A stretch of 64,000 nt of DNA from assembly GCF_002335805.1 (NCBI RefSeq), contig NZ_NISU01000001.1:1000079-1064078 (forward strand), written 5' to 3'. Positions 7,910 to 16,847 of the stretch are shown piece by piece; the stretch's first letter is position 1, and every line of letters begins with the position of its first letter. A model generated the notes under the pieces. That model did not search any database, had not been told where the DNA came from, and saw only the letters and a program-made list of their open reading frames with translations. Origin of the DNA: Bacillus sp. FJAT-45350 (GTDB taxonomy: Bacteria > Bacillota > Bacilli > Bacillales > NISU01). Position numbers and translations under genes: made by a program.

Positions 7910-9049
7910 ATGACGAATATCATTTATTCACGTAAAATTACTGACACTGAAGGGCACAATCTGTCTATTAACCTTTTGAAAGAAACGTTTAAGGGAGCAA
8001 TAAATATCCGTAAATCACTTGAGGCACATAAGAAAAAAATCGCTTATTTCTTTATTGACCCTCTATTAAATGGTTTTGAAGCAGCAAATGAATTTTACTT
8101 TAATGTGTTAGAATGCCAGTCTATCGACAAAATCAATACATACAAAAGTGGAGCTAGTCCAATTCAAGCGTTAACAGATGCAAAAGAGCTAATCGATGGT
8201 GGACTATATGATGCTGTTTTTGTCTTTGGTCATGAGCCGTTACTAACAAATAAGAAGATTTATGGGAAAAATGAGGTAACAAAGGCGATGAATATCTTTG
8301 AAGAACAAAGTATTATTCAGTGCTATAACGAAATCGCCCATACTCTTTGTAGTAGATTAGGGTTATCTGAGAAAGAGTTTATGGCTTTATCTGACAAGCT
8401 CTTTTTAAACTATCGGAAAACATATCAGCATGTTACAGGAATGGAAGTGTCTGATGACAGGGGAAGACAACTAGATGACCAACATGGTGACTTATTTAAA
8501 CTGACTGACTGTGCAAACCCGAATATTGATTTCTCAGGTGGGGTTATCCTAGTGAATGATGAAGTCGCAAGCTTATTACAAATTCCCGCAAAAGATAAAA
8601 TAAGAGTAACTGGAGCAAACTATTCAATGGTTGAAGGGTCGCCTGAAAAAATTGATGCGATTGTAGGGAAAAAGGATAATCTATTTCCTCATTTACGAAA
8701 CGCCTTTCTCCAAGCACAAACTCATTCTTCAATAGACATAGCAGCCGAGTTCCAGAATGGTAATTTGTTTCTTGAGGTATATACGTGTTACCCACCAGTA
8801 CCTATCGCATTTTTACTAACGACAGGACTCATAACAAACATCGATCAATTGCCAGACTTACTAGAAACACATGAAATGACCATTACAGGTGGGATGAACT
8901 TGGCAAGAGCTCCTTGGAACAACCCTGCATTGAATGGAATGATTGATATGTATCATAAAATGAGGGAATGTACTAAACGATATGGCTTAGTGCACGGTAA
9001 TGGTGGAATTGCTGAAACGCAAGGAGTTGTAATTTTAGAAAAAAATTAA
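7910..9049 (+). CDS. thiolase-fold protein lacking the nucleophilic cysteine
   Basis: A 379-residue protein of the SCP2-type thiolase superfamily. Supporting segments are the conserved strand-helix block ending DAVFVFGHEPL, the N-terminal ligand loop and the C-terminal HGNGGIAETQGVVIL, which carries the family HGNGG active-site loop. The position of the acyl-accepting Cys (normally NxxCxSG) reads NTYKSG, so Lys79 replaces it. Thiolytic activity is therefore doubtful; a lyase, acyl-CoA binding or partner-subunit role is possible. AGGTGAG upstream fixes the start. It is followed 25 bases later by the cyclase gene, suggesting a two-gene operon. Confidence 0.7.
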   Translation: MTNIIYSRKITDTEGHNLSINLLKETFKGAINIRKSLEAHKKKIAYFFIDPLLNGFEAANEFYFNVLECQSIDKINTYKSGASPIQALTDAKELIDGGLYDAVFVFGHEPLLTNKKIYGKNEVTKAMNIFEEQSIIQCYNEIAHTLCSRLGLSEKEFMALSDKLFLNYRKTYQHVTGMEVSDDRGRQLDDQHGDLFKLTDCANPNIDFSGGVILVNDEVASLLQIPAKDKIRVTGANYSMVEGSPEKIDAIVGKKDNLFPHLRNAFLQAQTHSSIDIAAEFQNGNLFLEVYTCYPPVPIAFLLTTGLITNIDQLPDLLETHEMTITGGMNLARAPWNNPALNGMIDMYHKMRECTKRYGLVHGNGGIAETQGVVILEKN

Positions 9050-9074
9050 AATTTAACTGGAGGGTTGCTGACCT

Positions 9075-9710
9075 ATGAAAAACTCTAAAAAGTGGATTGA
9101 TATATCCCAACCGTTAAACAATCAAATTGCTCATTGGCCTGAGGATACACCGTTTGCATATGAAGTTTCATATTCTAAGGAAGAAACAGGCTCTGTAAAT
9201 ATTGGACAGATTATAACGAGTACACATATAGGCACCCATATTGATGCACCTTTTCATTTTCTTAATGAAGGGACACGGGTTATAGATTTAGACATTAATT
9301 TGTACATAGGGACTTGCAGAATTATTGATGTATCGCCTCATTTTGAAATAAATGAAAAGGTATTACGTGAATTTCCTTTAGATGGGATAACCAGATTATT
9401 AATAAAAACACATATTCCTAACAACCCACATGAATTCCCGAAAGAAATTCCGTTCATAACAAAGGAAGGCGCTAGCTATTTAGGTCAAAAAGGGATAAAA
9501 CTTCTCGGAGTAGACGTACCATCTGTTGATCCATTAGATAGCACTGAATTAGAAGCTCACCATTCATTACATGGCAATGGAATTCACATTTTAGAAAACG
9601 TGATGCTCGACCAGGTGGAACCCGGAGAATATGAGTTAATTGCACTTCCTTTGCCAATCGAATCAGGAGATGGTAGTCCCGTTCGTGCTGTAATCAGACC
9701 TATCAGTTGA
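9075..9710 (+). CDS. cyclase-family hydrolase, arylformamidase-like (KynB)
   Basis: A 211-residue member of the KynB/cyclase superfamily of metal-dependent hydrolases. The diagnostic HIGTHIDAPFHF is at 51-62, with zinc-ligand candidates H51, H55, D57 and H61; a further conserved His pair is in LEAHHSLHGNGIHI. KynB cleaves N-formylkynurenine, but no other kynurenine gene is near. Pairing with a thiolase-like gene suggests some other formamide, lactone or isatin-like substrate, so I give no gene symbol. TGGAGGG precedes the start. Confidence 0.8.
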   Translation: MKNSKKWIDISQPLNNQIAHWPEDTPFAYEVSYSKEETGSVNIGQIITSTHIGTHIDAPFHFLNEGTRVIDLDINLYIGTCRIIDVSPHFEINEKVLREFPLDGITRLLIKTHIPNNPHEFPKEIPFITKEGASYLGQKGIKLLGVDVPSVDPLDSTELEAHHSLHGNGIHILENVMLDQVEPGEYELIALPLPIESGDGSPVRAVIRPIS

Positions 9711-9716
9711 ATTCAT

Positions 9717-9932
9717 TTATTGTGTGGAGCTTTGCCAAGACGTATATGAGCCGTTACCGTCACATCCATAGCATTGATAATCAAAAGAGGGGATATACGT
9801 GTAGCCGTTATGCTCTGGTAAATAATAACCTCTGCCATTACAAACTGGACATAGATTTTGTTCTTTCATTTTCTCCAGTTTTTTCTCGTGTTTTGCAGAT
9901 TGCCAATCTAGAAAAGCATTTAATAAACCCAA
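9717..9932 (-). CDS. small DnaJ-type zinc-finger protein
   Basis: A protein of about 71 residues with a CPVCNGRGYY and CYGCDGNG pair, the CxxCxGxG repeat of the DnaJ cysteine-rich domain; two repeats suit one zinc. The N-terminal half is a Lys/Glu-rich helix. I choose TTG 9932, because TAGGAGT lies 8 bases upstream of it and directly abuts the alternative GTG at 9941. It faces the cyclase gene convergently with only 6 bases between. Function unknown; such small proteins are common in Bacillus genomes. Confidence 0.65.
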   Translation of the reverse strand: MGLLNAFLDWQSAKHEKKLEKMKEQNLCPVCNGRGYYLPEHNGYTYIPSFDYQCYGCDGNGSYTSWQSSTQ

Positions 9933-10090
9933 TTCACTCACTCCTACACATTTTATTTTCTTTAGTGTGTGGAAAATTTAGGATTTTATTCAATTGATAC
10001 AAGACGATATGAATTGGAAGAAAAAGTGAGTGTTATACTAGTAAACATGAGGTATAGAGTATTAAATTGAACTACTAGGAGGACTTACTA

Positions 10091-10798
10091 TTGAATATAA
10101 CAAAATTCTTATCTGTGATTGGTCTAAGTATAGTACTTGCTGGATGTGCTAATGCTGAGGCACCTGTACCAGAAGATAATACTGTACCAGAAGAGGTAAC
10201 TGAGGAAGATACTGAGCTAGAAGAGAATATTTCTGACGTAGAAGAAAAAGAAGAGCAAACTGTAGGAGAAGGCGAGAAAGAAAAGGACAAGCCTGATGTT
10301 GCTGGACCTGAAGAAGCGGCTGATGTAGTTGTGAATGCGTTGCAACAAAAAGATATGAAGACAGTCTCTACTTTTGTACATCCAACAAAAGGGGTTCGAT
10401 TCTCTCCATATGGATATGTCCGTGAAGATGTCGACAAAGTCTTTACTGCAGAAGAAGTGGAAGGATTAATGGAAGACGAAACCGTTTACACTTGGGGTGT
10501 TTTTGATGGAAAAGGAAATCCAATTGAAAAAACATTCGCAGACTATTATGAACGCTTTGTCTATGATGTAGACTTTGCAAATCCGGAAGAAAAGGCAGTC
10601 AATGAACGGTTAGGACATGGGAACACATTAGATAATACTGATGAAGTCTATCCAAATGCAACTGTAGTTGAATATCACTTTTCTGGATTTGAAGAACAGT
10701 ATGATGGTATGGATTGGCGTAGCTTACGTCTTGTCATTGAGGAGAAAAACGATCAATGGTATTTAGTTGGCGTTATCCATGATGAGTGGACGATTTAG
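10091..10798 (+). CDS. putative lipoprotein with acidic linker
   Basis: TTG start at 10091 with AGGAGGA upstream. A signal peptide ends in the lipobox LAGC (Cys19), followed by about 50 residues of Glu/Pro/Val-rich linker and then a compact domain of some 160 residues (from AADVVVNAL to the end). The domain shows VHPTKGVRFSPYGYV and an alternating hydrophobic pattern ending LVGVIHDEWTI, which looks like an extracytoplasmic ligand-binding or NTF2-like fold. I recognise no specific family. A strong terminator follows, so the gene is monocistronic. Confidence 0.75.
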   Translation: MNITKFLSVIGLSIVLAGCANAEAPVPEDNTVPEEVTEEDTELEENISDVEEKEEQTVGEGEKEKDKPDVAGPEEAADVVVNALQQKDMKTVSTFVHPTKGVRFSPYGYVREDVDKVFTAEEVEGLMEDETVYTWGVFDGKGNPIEKTFADYYERFVYDVDFANPEEKAVNERLGHGNTLDNTDEVYPNATVVEYHFSGFEEQYDGMDWRSLRLVIEEKNDQWYLVGVIHDEWTI

Positions 10799-10841
10799 TT
10801 AGAGCTGAATTTGTTGAAAGCAATGCGCGAAGCCACTAATA

Positions 10842-10885
10842 GCAAAGAGGCCGATTCTATATGAATAGGATCAGCCTCTTTGCTT
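10842..10885 (+). terminator. intrinsic terminator
   Basis: A long stem GCAAAGAGGC...GCCTCTTTGC (10842-10861 with 10865-10884), slightly mismatched, with T-rich right flank. It lies between the lipoprotein and the convergent small gene. Confidence 0.8.
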
Positions 10886-10905
10886 GTTTCTAGATTAAGT
10901 GTTGT

Positions 10906-11121
10906 CTATTTACATGTGTAATTGCCAGCCGGAGTTTTTTTCATAAGACTCTTTTCGACGAAGCGCTCTAACATTTTCTTAATACAAAGTGTGTTCTTTG
11001 CAGTATCCTCTAACTGCGGATTTGCCTTTTTTAAACTCTTCGCAGCACTTTCGTAAGACATCGCTCGCTTTGAAGTTTTGATAATTTTAAGTAGCTGGGT
11101 TGCATAAGTAATTTGACTCAT
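10906..11121 (-). CDS. small hypothetical protein, winged-helix-like
   Basis: A 71-residue basic protein (MSQITYATQLL...) with AAAGGGTG upstream. The helix pattern, with a variable central helix and a final strand pair (KKTPAGNYTCK), is what one expects of a small winged-helix domain. Without a search this remains a suggestion. No operon partner. Confidence 0.5.
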   Translation of the reverse strand: MSQITYATQLLKIIKTSKRAMSYESAAKSLKKANPQLEDTAKNTLCIKKMLERFVEKSLMKKTPAGNYTCK

Positions 11122-11430
11122 TCTTTTATCACCCTTTCGCGTATAACCTTAAACATAACATACATTGGTAAAAAAAGCGAATCTTGGTTTGAATGTAGGC
11201 AGCATTATTTTCATTTTGTTAAAAACGAAAAGAGATAAAGAAAAGCCTGTAAAGTTGTTGCTGCAGTAGGTGTTTGCTACCTTTGTGTTAAATAAGAACT
11301 GTCCAAGGATTCATCAGTATATAGACTGAAAAAAATATATTTTAATTATAAAATAATCTAACTCTTTTCTTTAAATATTATGGTAGAATATTCAACAAAA
11401 ACTACAAATTTTTTTGAATGGAGAGCAACA
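11122..11430. other. intergenic region upstream of the gamma-glutamyl operon
   Basis: About 310 bases without an open frame. It is AT-rich with one weak hairpin near 11266-11282 and TATA-rich stretches near 11320-11360 that could hold the promoter of the following operon. No operator or riboswitch is recognised. Confidence 0.4.
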
Positions 11431-13035
11431 ATGAAAAAGCCGAAGATTTCCTCTGCAAAAAGTGTCCATGGAATGGTTTCAACTGCCTCTAAGCCAGCAA
11501 CTGAAGCAGGTGTAAGGATGCTTGAAAAAGGTGGGAATGCTGTAGATGCTGCTGTCGCAGCCGCACTCTGTTTAGGTGTGACAGAGCCTCAAGCTTCTGG
11601 AATTGGCGGACAGTCAATGGCGTTGATTTATTTAAAGGATGACGACCGAGTGTTTGCGTTAGATGGCTCGTCTCGTGCACCGTTTAATGTTCAACCAATG
11701 AAAACCCCAGATAAGCCAATCAAGCTAGGGTTAAAGTCAACGACTGTACCATCTACTCCCGCGACACTTGGCTATATGCTAGAAACGTATGGAAAGCTTT
11801 CTTTTGAGGATGTTGTAGAGCCAGCAATTCAAGCGGCGAAAGAGGGTTTTACTGTATCTCCGTTGATTCATCGCATGATTAAAAAAGAAAAAGATTATTT
11901 ACGAGAAGACCCATCAATCGTAAAAAACTTTTTCGAGAATGATGAACCAATGCCGGTTGGAAAAGTAATTAAACAACCTGAATTAGCTGAGTGTCTAGAG
12001 ACAATGAAGAAGATGGGCTGGCAGGACTTTTATATAGGAAGCATTGGGCAGAAGATTATTGTGGATATGGCGAACAGAAATGGATTAATAACGGAAGCCG
12101 ACCTATGCCAAATCCCATACCCAGTTGAACGAGATGTGCTGACAAGTACTTATCGAAATTTTGATATTTATACGTTTCCACCACCCGGTGCAGGAAGGGT
12201 CCTCGTCCAAATTTTAAATACAATGGAAGGCTTCCCATCAGACATACTGAATACAGAAGAAGGATTAGGCGCTGTTATTTCCGCATTAGCATTCCAATTT
12301 GCTCTTAACTCAAGGCAAAGACAGCCAATTCATCCTGATTACTATATGCAAACGGTCAATAAGCTAATGTGTGATAAAGAGTATGCTGCTGAAATTAGAG
12401 ATGCTATCGTAAAACTTTGTAGCGTACATTTTGAAGATACTCTGATTCCGCCATATACCTCTGGTGAAACAACACATCTATCCGTTACTGACAAGGACGG
12501 TAATGCAGTAGGAATTACTCAGTCGATTGAGCTCGTATTTGGGAGTAAGACAATGGCTGATGGTTTAGGCTTCTTTTATAACAATTACATGAGTGCATTT
12601 GAGTATAAAAATATGACTCATCCTTATTACTTATTACCAGGTGGAAAGCCATGGAGTAGTGTGGCGCCAACTCTTGTTTTTAAAAACGGGATGCCTAAAT
12701 ACTTATTAGGAAGTCCTGGCAGTAGTAGAATTTCAACCTCCCTAGCCCAGGTCATTACAAGACTAGTGGACAAAAAGGAAAGTTTAGATATGGCGATAGC
12801 GGCACCTCGTTTCCATTCATCTGATACTGGTAAGCTATTAATTGAAAAGCTACGTTTTAATGAAGAAGTAATAAAAGCGTTAACAACCACAGGCTTTAAC
12901 CTCTCAAAACGAGGAGCATATAGCTTTTACTTAGGGTGTGTACAAGGGATTGAGTTTCCCGAAAAAGATGGAGAACCTTTCTATGGAGTTGCAGACCCAA
13001 GAAGAGACGGTACAGCACAAGGACCGACTGAATAA
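11431..13035 (+). CDS. gamma-glutamyltransferase-family Ntn hydrolase
   Basis: A 534-residue protein of the gamma-glutamyltranspeptidase family, which cleaves itself and transfers gamma-glutamyl groups from glutathione-like or poly-gamma-glutamyl donors. The large-subunit N-terminus has KGGNAVDAAVAAAL and GIGGQ. The autoprocessing and catalytic threonine is T347 in the TTHLSV motif, followed by DKDGNAVGITQSIELVFGSK. The small-subunit oxyanion segment is GSPGSSR. No signal peptide is seen, so it appears cytoplasmic, unlike secreted Bacillus Ggt. I start at ATG 11431 after GGAGAG. It heads an operon with an ATP-grasp/M20 fusion and an N-formylglutamate amidohydrolase. Confidence 0.88.
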   Translation: MKKPKISSAKSVHGMVSTASKPATEAGVRMLEKGGNAVDAAVAAALCLGVTEPQASGIGGQSMALIYLKDDDRVFALDGSSRAPFNVQPMKTPDKPIKLGLKSTTVPSTPATLGYMLETYGKLSFEDVVEPAIQAAKEGFTVSPLIHRMIKKEKDYLREDPSIVKNFFENDEPMPVGKVIKQPELAECLETMKKMGWQDFYIGSIGQKIIVDMANRNGLITEADLCQIPYPVERDVLTSTYRNFDIYTFPPPGAGRVLVQILNTMEGFPSDILNTEEGLGAVISALAFQFALNSRQRQPIHPDYYMQTVNKLMCDKEYAAEIRDAIVKLCSVHFEDTLIPPYTSGETTHLSVTDKDGNAVGITQSIELVFGSKTMADGLGFFYNNYMSAFEYKNMTHPYYLLPGGKPWSSVAPTLVFKNGMPKYLLGSPGSSRISTSLAQVITRLVDKKESLDMAIAAPRFHSSDTGKLLIEKLRFNEEVIKALTTTGFNLSKRGAYSFYLGCVQGIEFPEKDGEPFYGVADPRRDGTAQGPTE

Positions 13036-13071
13036 GTAACATGCAAATCTACACTAGTAGAGTAATGGCTT

Positions 13072-13120
13072 CTTAAGTTGCGCGCTTGCTATAAGAAACC
13101 CACTTGTAGCGAGCTTTTCA
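13072..13120. repeat. hairpin repeat family C, copy 1
   Basis: GCTTGCTATAAG (13084-13095) pairs with CTTGTAGCGAGC (13103-13114). About 50 bases match the region at 63434-63490. It lies between the first two genes of the gamma-glutamyl operon. Confidence 0.6.
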
Positions 13121-13156
13121 AACTTAAAGACTAAACTTACAAATTGAAGGAGTTAC

Positions 13157-15304
13157 ATGCGAATGAAAATAGCGATCGTATACAATCGAGAAAGTCAGGC
13201 AGTTATTAATTTATTTGGAAAACAAAACCGTGAAAAGTATGGACTAGAAACGATTAATAGAATCAAGGAAGCCCTACTTGCGGGAGGACACCAAGTTAAG
13301 ACATTTGAAGGAGATAAAAATATTATCGCAAAGCTAGAAGACTTTATGCCTTCTGTTGTTTCTGGTGAACGGCCTGGACTTGTATTTAACTTGAGTTATG
13401 GTATTCAAGGAAACGGTCGCTATATGCATATACCGGGAATTTTGGAAATGCTAGGTATCCCATATGTAGGTTCAGGACCAGAAACACATGCCTTAGCATT
13501 AGACAAAGTTGTAACGAAAATGATCTTAATTCAAAGAGGGCTTCCTACTCCAAAGTTTACAGTAATGGAAAAGCCAGATTCGCCAATTATGGATGATTTA
13601 AATTATCCTTTAATTGTAAAACCAAAGGATGAGGCAGTCTCGTTTGGTCTTAAAGTTGTTCATAACGAAGAGGAGCTAAGAGCAGGGGTACAGGTCATTT
13701 ATGAAACGTTCAACGCACCGACGCTAGTTGAAGAATATATTGAAGGACGAGAAGTTAATGTAGCCTTACTTGGAAATAATCCAGTAGAAGCGCTCCTTCC
13801 TGTCGAGCTAGTTTTTGGTCAAGGGGAACAAATTTATACGTATGAAGATAAGAAGAACAAAAGTGGAAGAACAGTAGAGAAGGTTTGTCCAGCGCCATTG
13901 TCAGAAGAACAGACAAAAGAAATCCAACAGCTTGCGATTGATACATTTAATGCATTAGGTTGCTATGATAGTGCTCGTGTTGACTTTCGAATTGATAAAA
14001 ACGGGAAACCTTACATTTTAGAGGTTAATTCAATGGCGAGCCTAGGTTCAGATGGTTCTTTCGTTTATGCAGCTGAACAAATGGGACTTAGCTATGCAGA
14101 CTTATGTAACAAGCTAATTGAAGTGGCTAATGAACGTTATTTTGGCCCGTTCTTCTTAGATAATCATACGGAAGATAGTAAAGAACAACAGGCATTAATC
14201 TCATCGATTACTCAAAATCGAGATAAAATCGAAGCTGATTTGAAAAAGTGGACCAACATTTCAAGCTGGACAGAAGACCCAGTAGGATTGAGTACTGTAA
14301 GAAGAAGACTTGACGACCGATTGAAACAACTAGGGTTAGAGCTTATGGAGGATTATACTAATGGACGTTCAGCGTGGACATGGCAATCGAAAGCAGGCTT
14401 TAAAGATGGAACTTTAGTCGTTATCCCAATTGACATACCAGGTGAACGTAATGGGTTTCCAATTCCATATCGTAAAGAGCAAGAATGGATTTACGGTGAA
14501 GGGGTTGCCTCAAGTCGTGGTGGACTAGTAACAGTATTAAGTGCGCTGCAGGCACTCGATGAACAACAGCTGTTATCAGACAAGAAAGTAGGTGTATTCT
14601 TTTATTCTGACGAAGGAAGAGGAATGCGCTATAGCAGTGCGACATTAAGAAAAGCAGCAAAAGAAGCCAGACAAGTAATTGTCCTACAACCTGGTTTTAC
14701 TGGTGGAAAAATAGCTGACCAGCGAAGAGGCTCGAAGCAATATAGCATCATTGTTGAAGGAGATCCAATGAGAATTGGAATTGAATCCAATCAAACCGAT
14801 GTACTAAGTTACTTTATTCAAAAAGCTGAGAAGCTCAAGAAAATAAGTAGCCGTAATAAGAAAATTACAGTAGCGGTCCAGGATGTTCGCTCTCAACGCT
14901 ATAGTGTCCTGTTGCCACACCGTGTGCAAGCTACAGTAGCGGTAACTTACTTAGATGAAAAGCTTGCTAATGAAGCAGAAAAGCAAATTAGAGAAGCATT
15001 TACATCAAAATCAAGTGGGATGCAGACATACGTGGAAACATTGGTTGAACGTCCACCATTAGTACGAAAATCAAATAATTCAGTTATACCACAACTGAAA
15101 AACTTAAGTGAAAAGTGGAACTTACCATTTGGAACTGAATCAAGTCTATTATCGACTGCAGCTGGAGAAATTCCGTCATCAGTTCCGGTTGTATGTGGGT
15201 TTGCACCAGCAAGTAAAAACCTATACACACCTAACGAAGCGATTCATCGCAGTGAATTAATTCAACGTTCCTTATTATTAGGTTTGTTTTTACTAGAACA
15301 ATGA
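13157..15304 (+). CDS. ATP-grasp ligase (D-Ala-D-Ala ligase-like) fused to an M20-like domain
   Basis: A 715-residue two-domain protein. Residues 1-335 form an ATP-grasp ligase related to D-alanine-D-alanine ligase: N-terminal IAIVYN, the GxP-type LEMLGIPYVGSGP, then PLIVKPKDEAVSFG, VEEYIEGREVNVALLG and the magnesium-binding YILEVNSMASLG. Residues about 345-715 resemble M20 peptidases: the WIYGEGVASSRGGL and VGVFFYSDEGRG segments correspond to the usual metal-binding GxGxxDxKGG and TxDEExG, but the Asp of the first is absent, so hydrolysis is uncertain. Two ATGs (13157, 13163) share one GGAG. Its stop overlaps the next start as ATGA. It presumably ligates an amino acid or peptide to a gamma-glutamyl or similar acceptor. 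Confidence 0.82.
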   Translation: MRMKIAIVYNRESQAVINLFGKQNREKYGLETINRIKEALLAGGHQVKTFEGDKNIIAKLEDFMPSVVSGERPGLVFNLSYGIQGNGRYMHIPGILEMLGIPYVGSGPETHALALDKVVTKMILIQRGLPTPKFTVMEKPDSPIMDDLNYPLIVKPKDEAVSFGLKVVHNEEELRAGVQVIYETFNAPTLVEEYIEGREVNVALLGNNPVEALLPVELVFGQGEQIYTYEDKKNKSGRTVEKVCPAPLSEEQTKEIQQLAIDTFNALGCYDSARVDFRIDKNGKPYILEVNSMASLGSDGSFVYAAEQMGLSYADLCNKLIEVANERYFGPFFLDNHTEDSKEQQALISSITQNRDKIEADLKKWTNISSWTEDPVGLSTVRRRLDDRLKQLGLELMEDYTNGRSAWTWQSKAGFKDGTLVVIPIDIPGERNGFPIPYRKEQEWIYGEGVASSRGGLVTVLSALQALDEQQLLSDKKVGVFFYSDEGRGMRYSSATLRKAAKEARQVIVLQPGFTGGKIADQRRGSKQYSIIVEGDPMRIGIESNQTDVLSYFIQKAEKLKKISSRNKKITVAVQDVRSQRYSVLLPHRVQATVAVTYLDEKLANEAEKQIREAFTSKSSGMQTYVETLVERPPLVRKSNNSVIPQLKNLSEKWNLPFGTESSLLSTAAGEIPSSVPVVCGFAPASKNLYTPNEAIHRSELIQRSLLLGLFLLEQ

Positions 15305-15672
15305 AACTGAGCGGTGAAGAGAAGATTCTACCAATCGTGATATCAGTCCCCCACGGGGGACTGATTATCCCACCGAATTTGATAAGTAATTGCTTACTGA
15401 CACAAGAAGAATTATTGCTAGATTGTGACACTTGGTCTCACGAGCTATACGATTTCAAAGGCTTAGTAGAAGAATATGTGGACACGCCGATTGCCCGAAT
15501 TGTTGTAGATATGAATAGAGACAGAAACGACCTACCCCCAAATAATCCTGATGGAGTAGTCAAAACACTGTCTGTCGTTCAAAAGTCGGTATGGGATCGA
15601 GAAGGTGGACTAGCAAAGGAAGAAATCTCAAACTTGTTAGAGGATTATTATTCAACCTACCATCTGCAGTAG
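15301..15672 (+). pseudogene. truncated N-formylglutamate amidohydrolase
   Basis: Begins by ATGA overlap with the fusion gene and reads like the first half of an FGase (HutG/N-formylglutamate deformylase fold, normally about 250 residues): ISVPHGG near residue 15, VDMNRDRNDLP (the conserved DxNR) and the YYSTYH helix at the end. It stops at residue 123, immediately after that helix, where the sequence switches into a stalk-domain gene in another frame. The C-terminal half with remaining active-site residues is missing, so activity is unlikely. Confidence 0.75.
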
Positions 15673-16520
15673 CCTTGGCAAAGCCTACTAGTTATTTGGA
15701 TATGAATTATAATCCAATTTATGTATTTATTGATGGGAAAGAGCCTCGCTTTACAAATGATCCAATAATTGAAAATGGTCGAACATTAATTGAATTTCGT
15801 CCTGTGTTTGAAGAGTTAGGACTAACTGTTGGATGGGAACAAAGCACAAGAAAGATTACTGGGAAAAATACAGGTCTAACTGTAGAGATGATAATAGGGA
15901 GTAAGACAGCATATGTGAACGGTAAACGAGTTTCTTTAGAAGTTGCCCCAAGAGTCGTTGATGGTCGTACGTTAGTTCCATTACGTTTTGTTGCTGAAAA
16001 TAGTGGAAAGAAAGTGCAATGGAATAGTAATGTACGTATGATTATCATAAATGATGGCAACTTTGAACGAGCTAATTTTAATATGACTATAAATGATTTA
16101 AATCAACAATTCGTGAATAATGCAAAAAATGGGAAGCTTGGACCATTCGAACATTCAAAAATCGTGAATCGTTCATTAGGAGAAGTAGTGAATAAATTTG
16201 GTTTCCCTGACCGTAGACATAACGGTACCCCTGCTAGTGATGATGTACCGGCTATATCGTATGGAAACTATTACATTTCTTTTCTAGGGGACTATAATAC
16301 TCATCATCTTATAAGACCGAAAGCAACAAGAATAGGAATGTTTTTTGATAATAGAGTTACAAACCAAATGGTCATAAATCGATTAGGACAGCCTGATAGT
16401 AAAGACTACGGAATGGATGCGTATTTGACGTATAACCTTGGCCAATACAACCTTGTCGTAACAACAAATGATTTAAATTCAAATGCCAACATCCAGAATA
16501 TCTCTATCTCTAGAAATTAA
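15663..16520 (+). pseudogene. 5'-truncated stalk-domain/DUF4309-like secreted protein
   Basis: The frame from about 15663 starts with SAVALAKP, the tail of a signal peptide, with nothing before it but FGase sequence in another phase. Then come two stalk repeats (GRTLIEFRP, GRTLVPLRF), and a C-terminal part with FGFPDRRHNG and INRLGQPDSKDYGMD repeats, similar to the DUF4309 (YjgB) fold. An open frame runs back to ATG 15591, but that start lies inside the FGase gene without a ribosome binding site. Without its signal peptide and promoter the gene is probably dead. Confidence 0.7.
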
Positions 16521-16566
16521 GAGGAAAAGTAGTTAGTTCAGATTTTTAGTAATTTAACACGCTAAT

Positions 16567-16591
16567 AAAGTGGGGGACTGACCCCCACTTT
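16567..16591. repeat. GGGGGACTGACCCCC repeat family B, half copy
   Basis: A perfect 10-bp stem with a 5-base loop, AAAGTGGGGG/CCCCCACTTT, followed by TATTTTT. Only the terminator-like half of the 57-bp element is present. Confidence 0.75.
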
Positions 16592-16677
16592 ATTTTTGAT
16601 CATCATAATGGAGACATAGAACAATGAACGAAGCTGTCTAGTCAATAGAAAAATTGATTATCAATGGCTCTCTTTGC

Positions 16678-16735
16678 TAAAAGACCTAGGTTGAGTATAT
16701 TCACATTCACTCATTGTAGGTCTTTTAAGTATTTT
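16678..16735 (+). terminator. long imperfect hairpin terminator
   Basis: TAAAAGACCTA...TAGGTCTTTTA encloses a mismatched inner stem, with moderate T content after. It lies in the gap between the stalk pseudogene and the carboxypeptidase. Nothing else is recognised between 16592 and 16847. Confidence 0.5.
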
Positions 16736-16847
16736 ATTTGCTCACAACTTAATATAAGTAAATTAATCATAAAGTTTTAACTAATTTTGGAATTCTTATT
16801 CTTTCTTGCAATATTTATAGAGATAAATAGAGCTGAGGAGGTAGAGA

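Noticed and set aside
9075-9710. Firm assignment as kynB of tryptophan catabolism
   Set aside because: The fold is clear, but no kynA or kynU is nearby and the operon partner is a thiolase-like gene, so the substrate is left open.
9707-9997. A 96-codon plus-strand frame after the cyclase gene
   Set aside because: It is antisense to the CxxCxGxG zinc-finger gene, which has conserved cysteines and a ribosome binding site.
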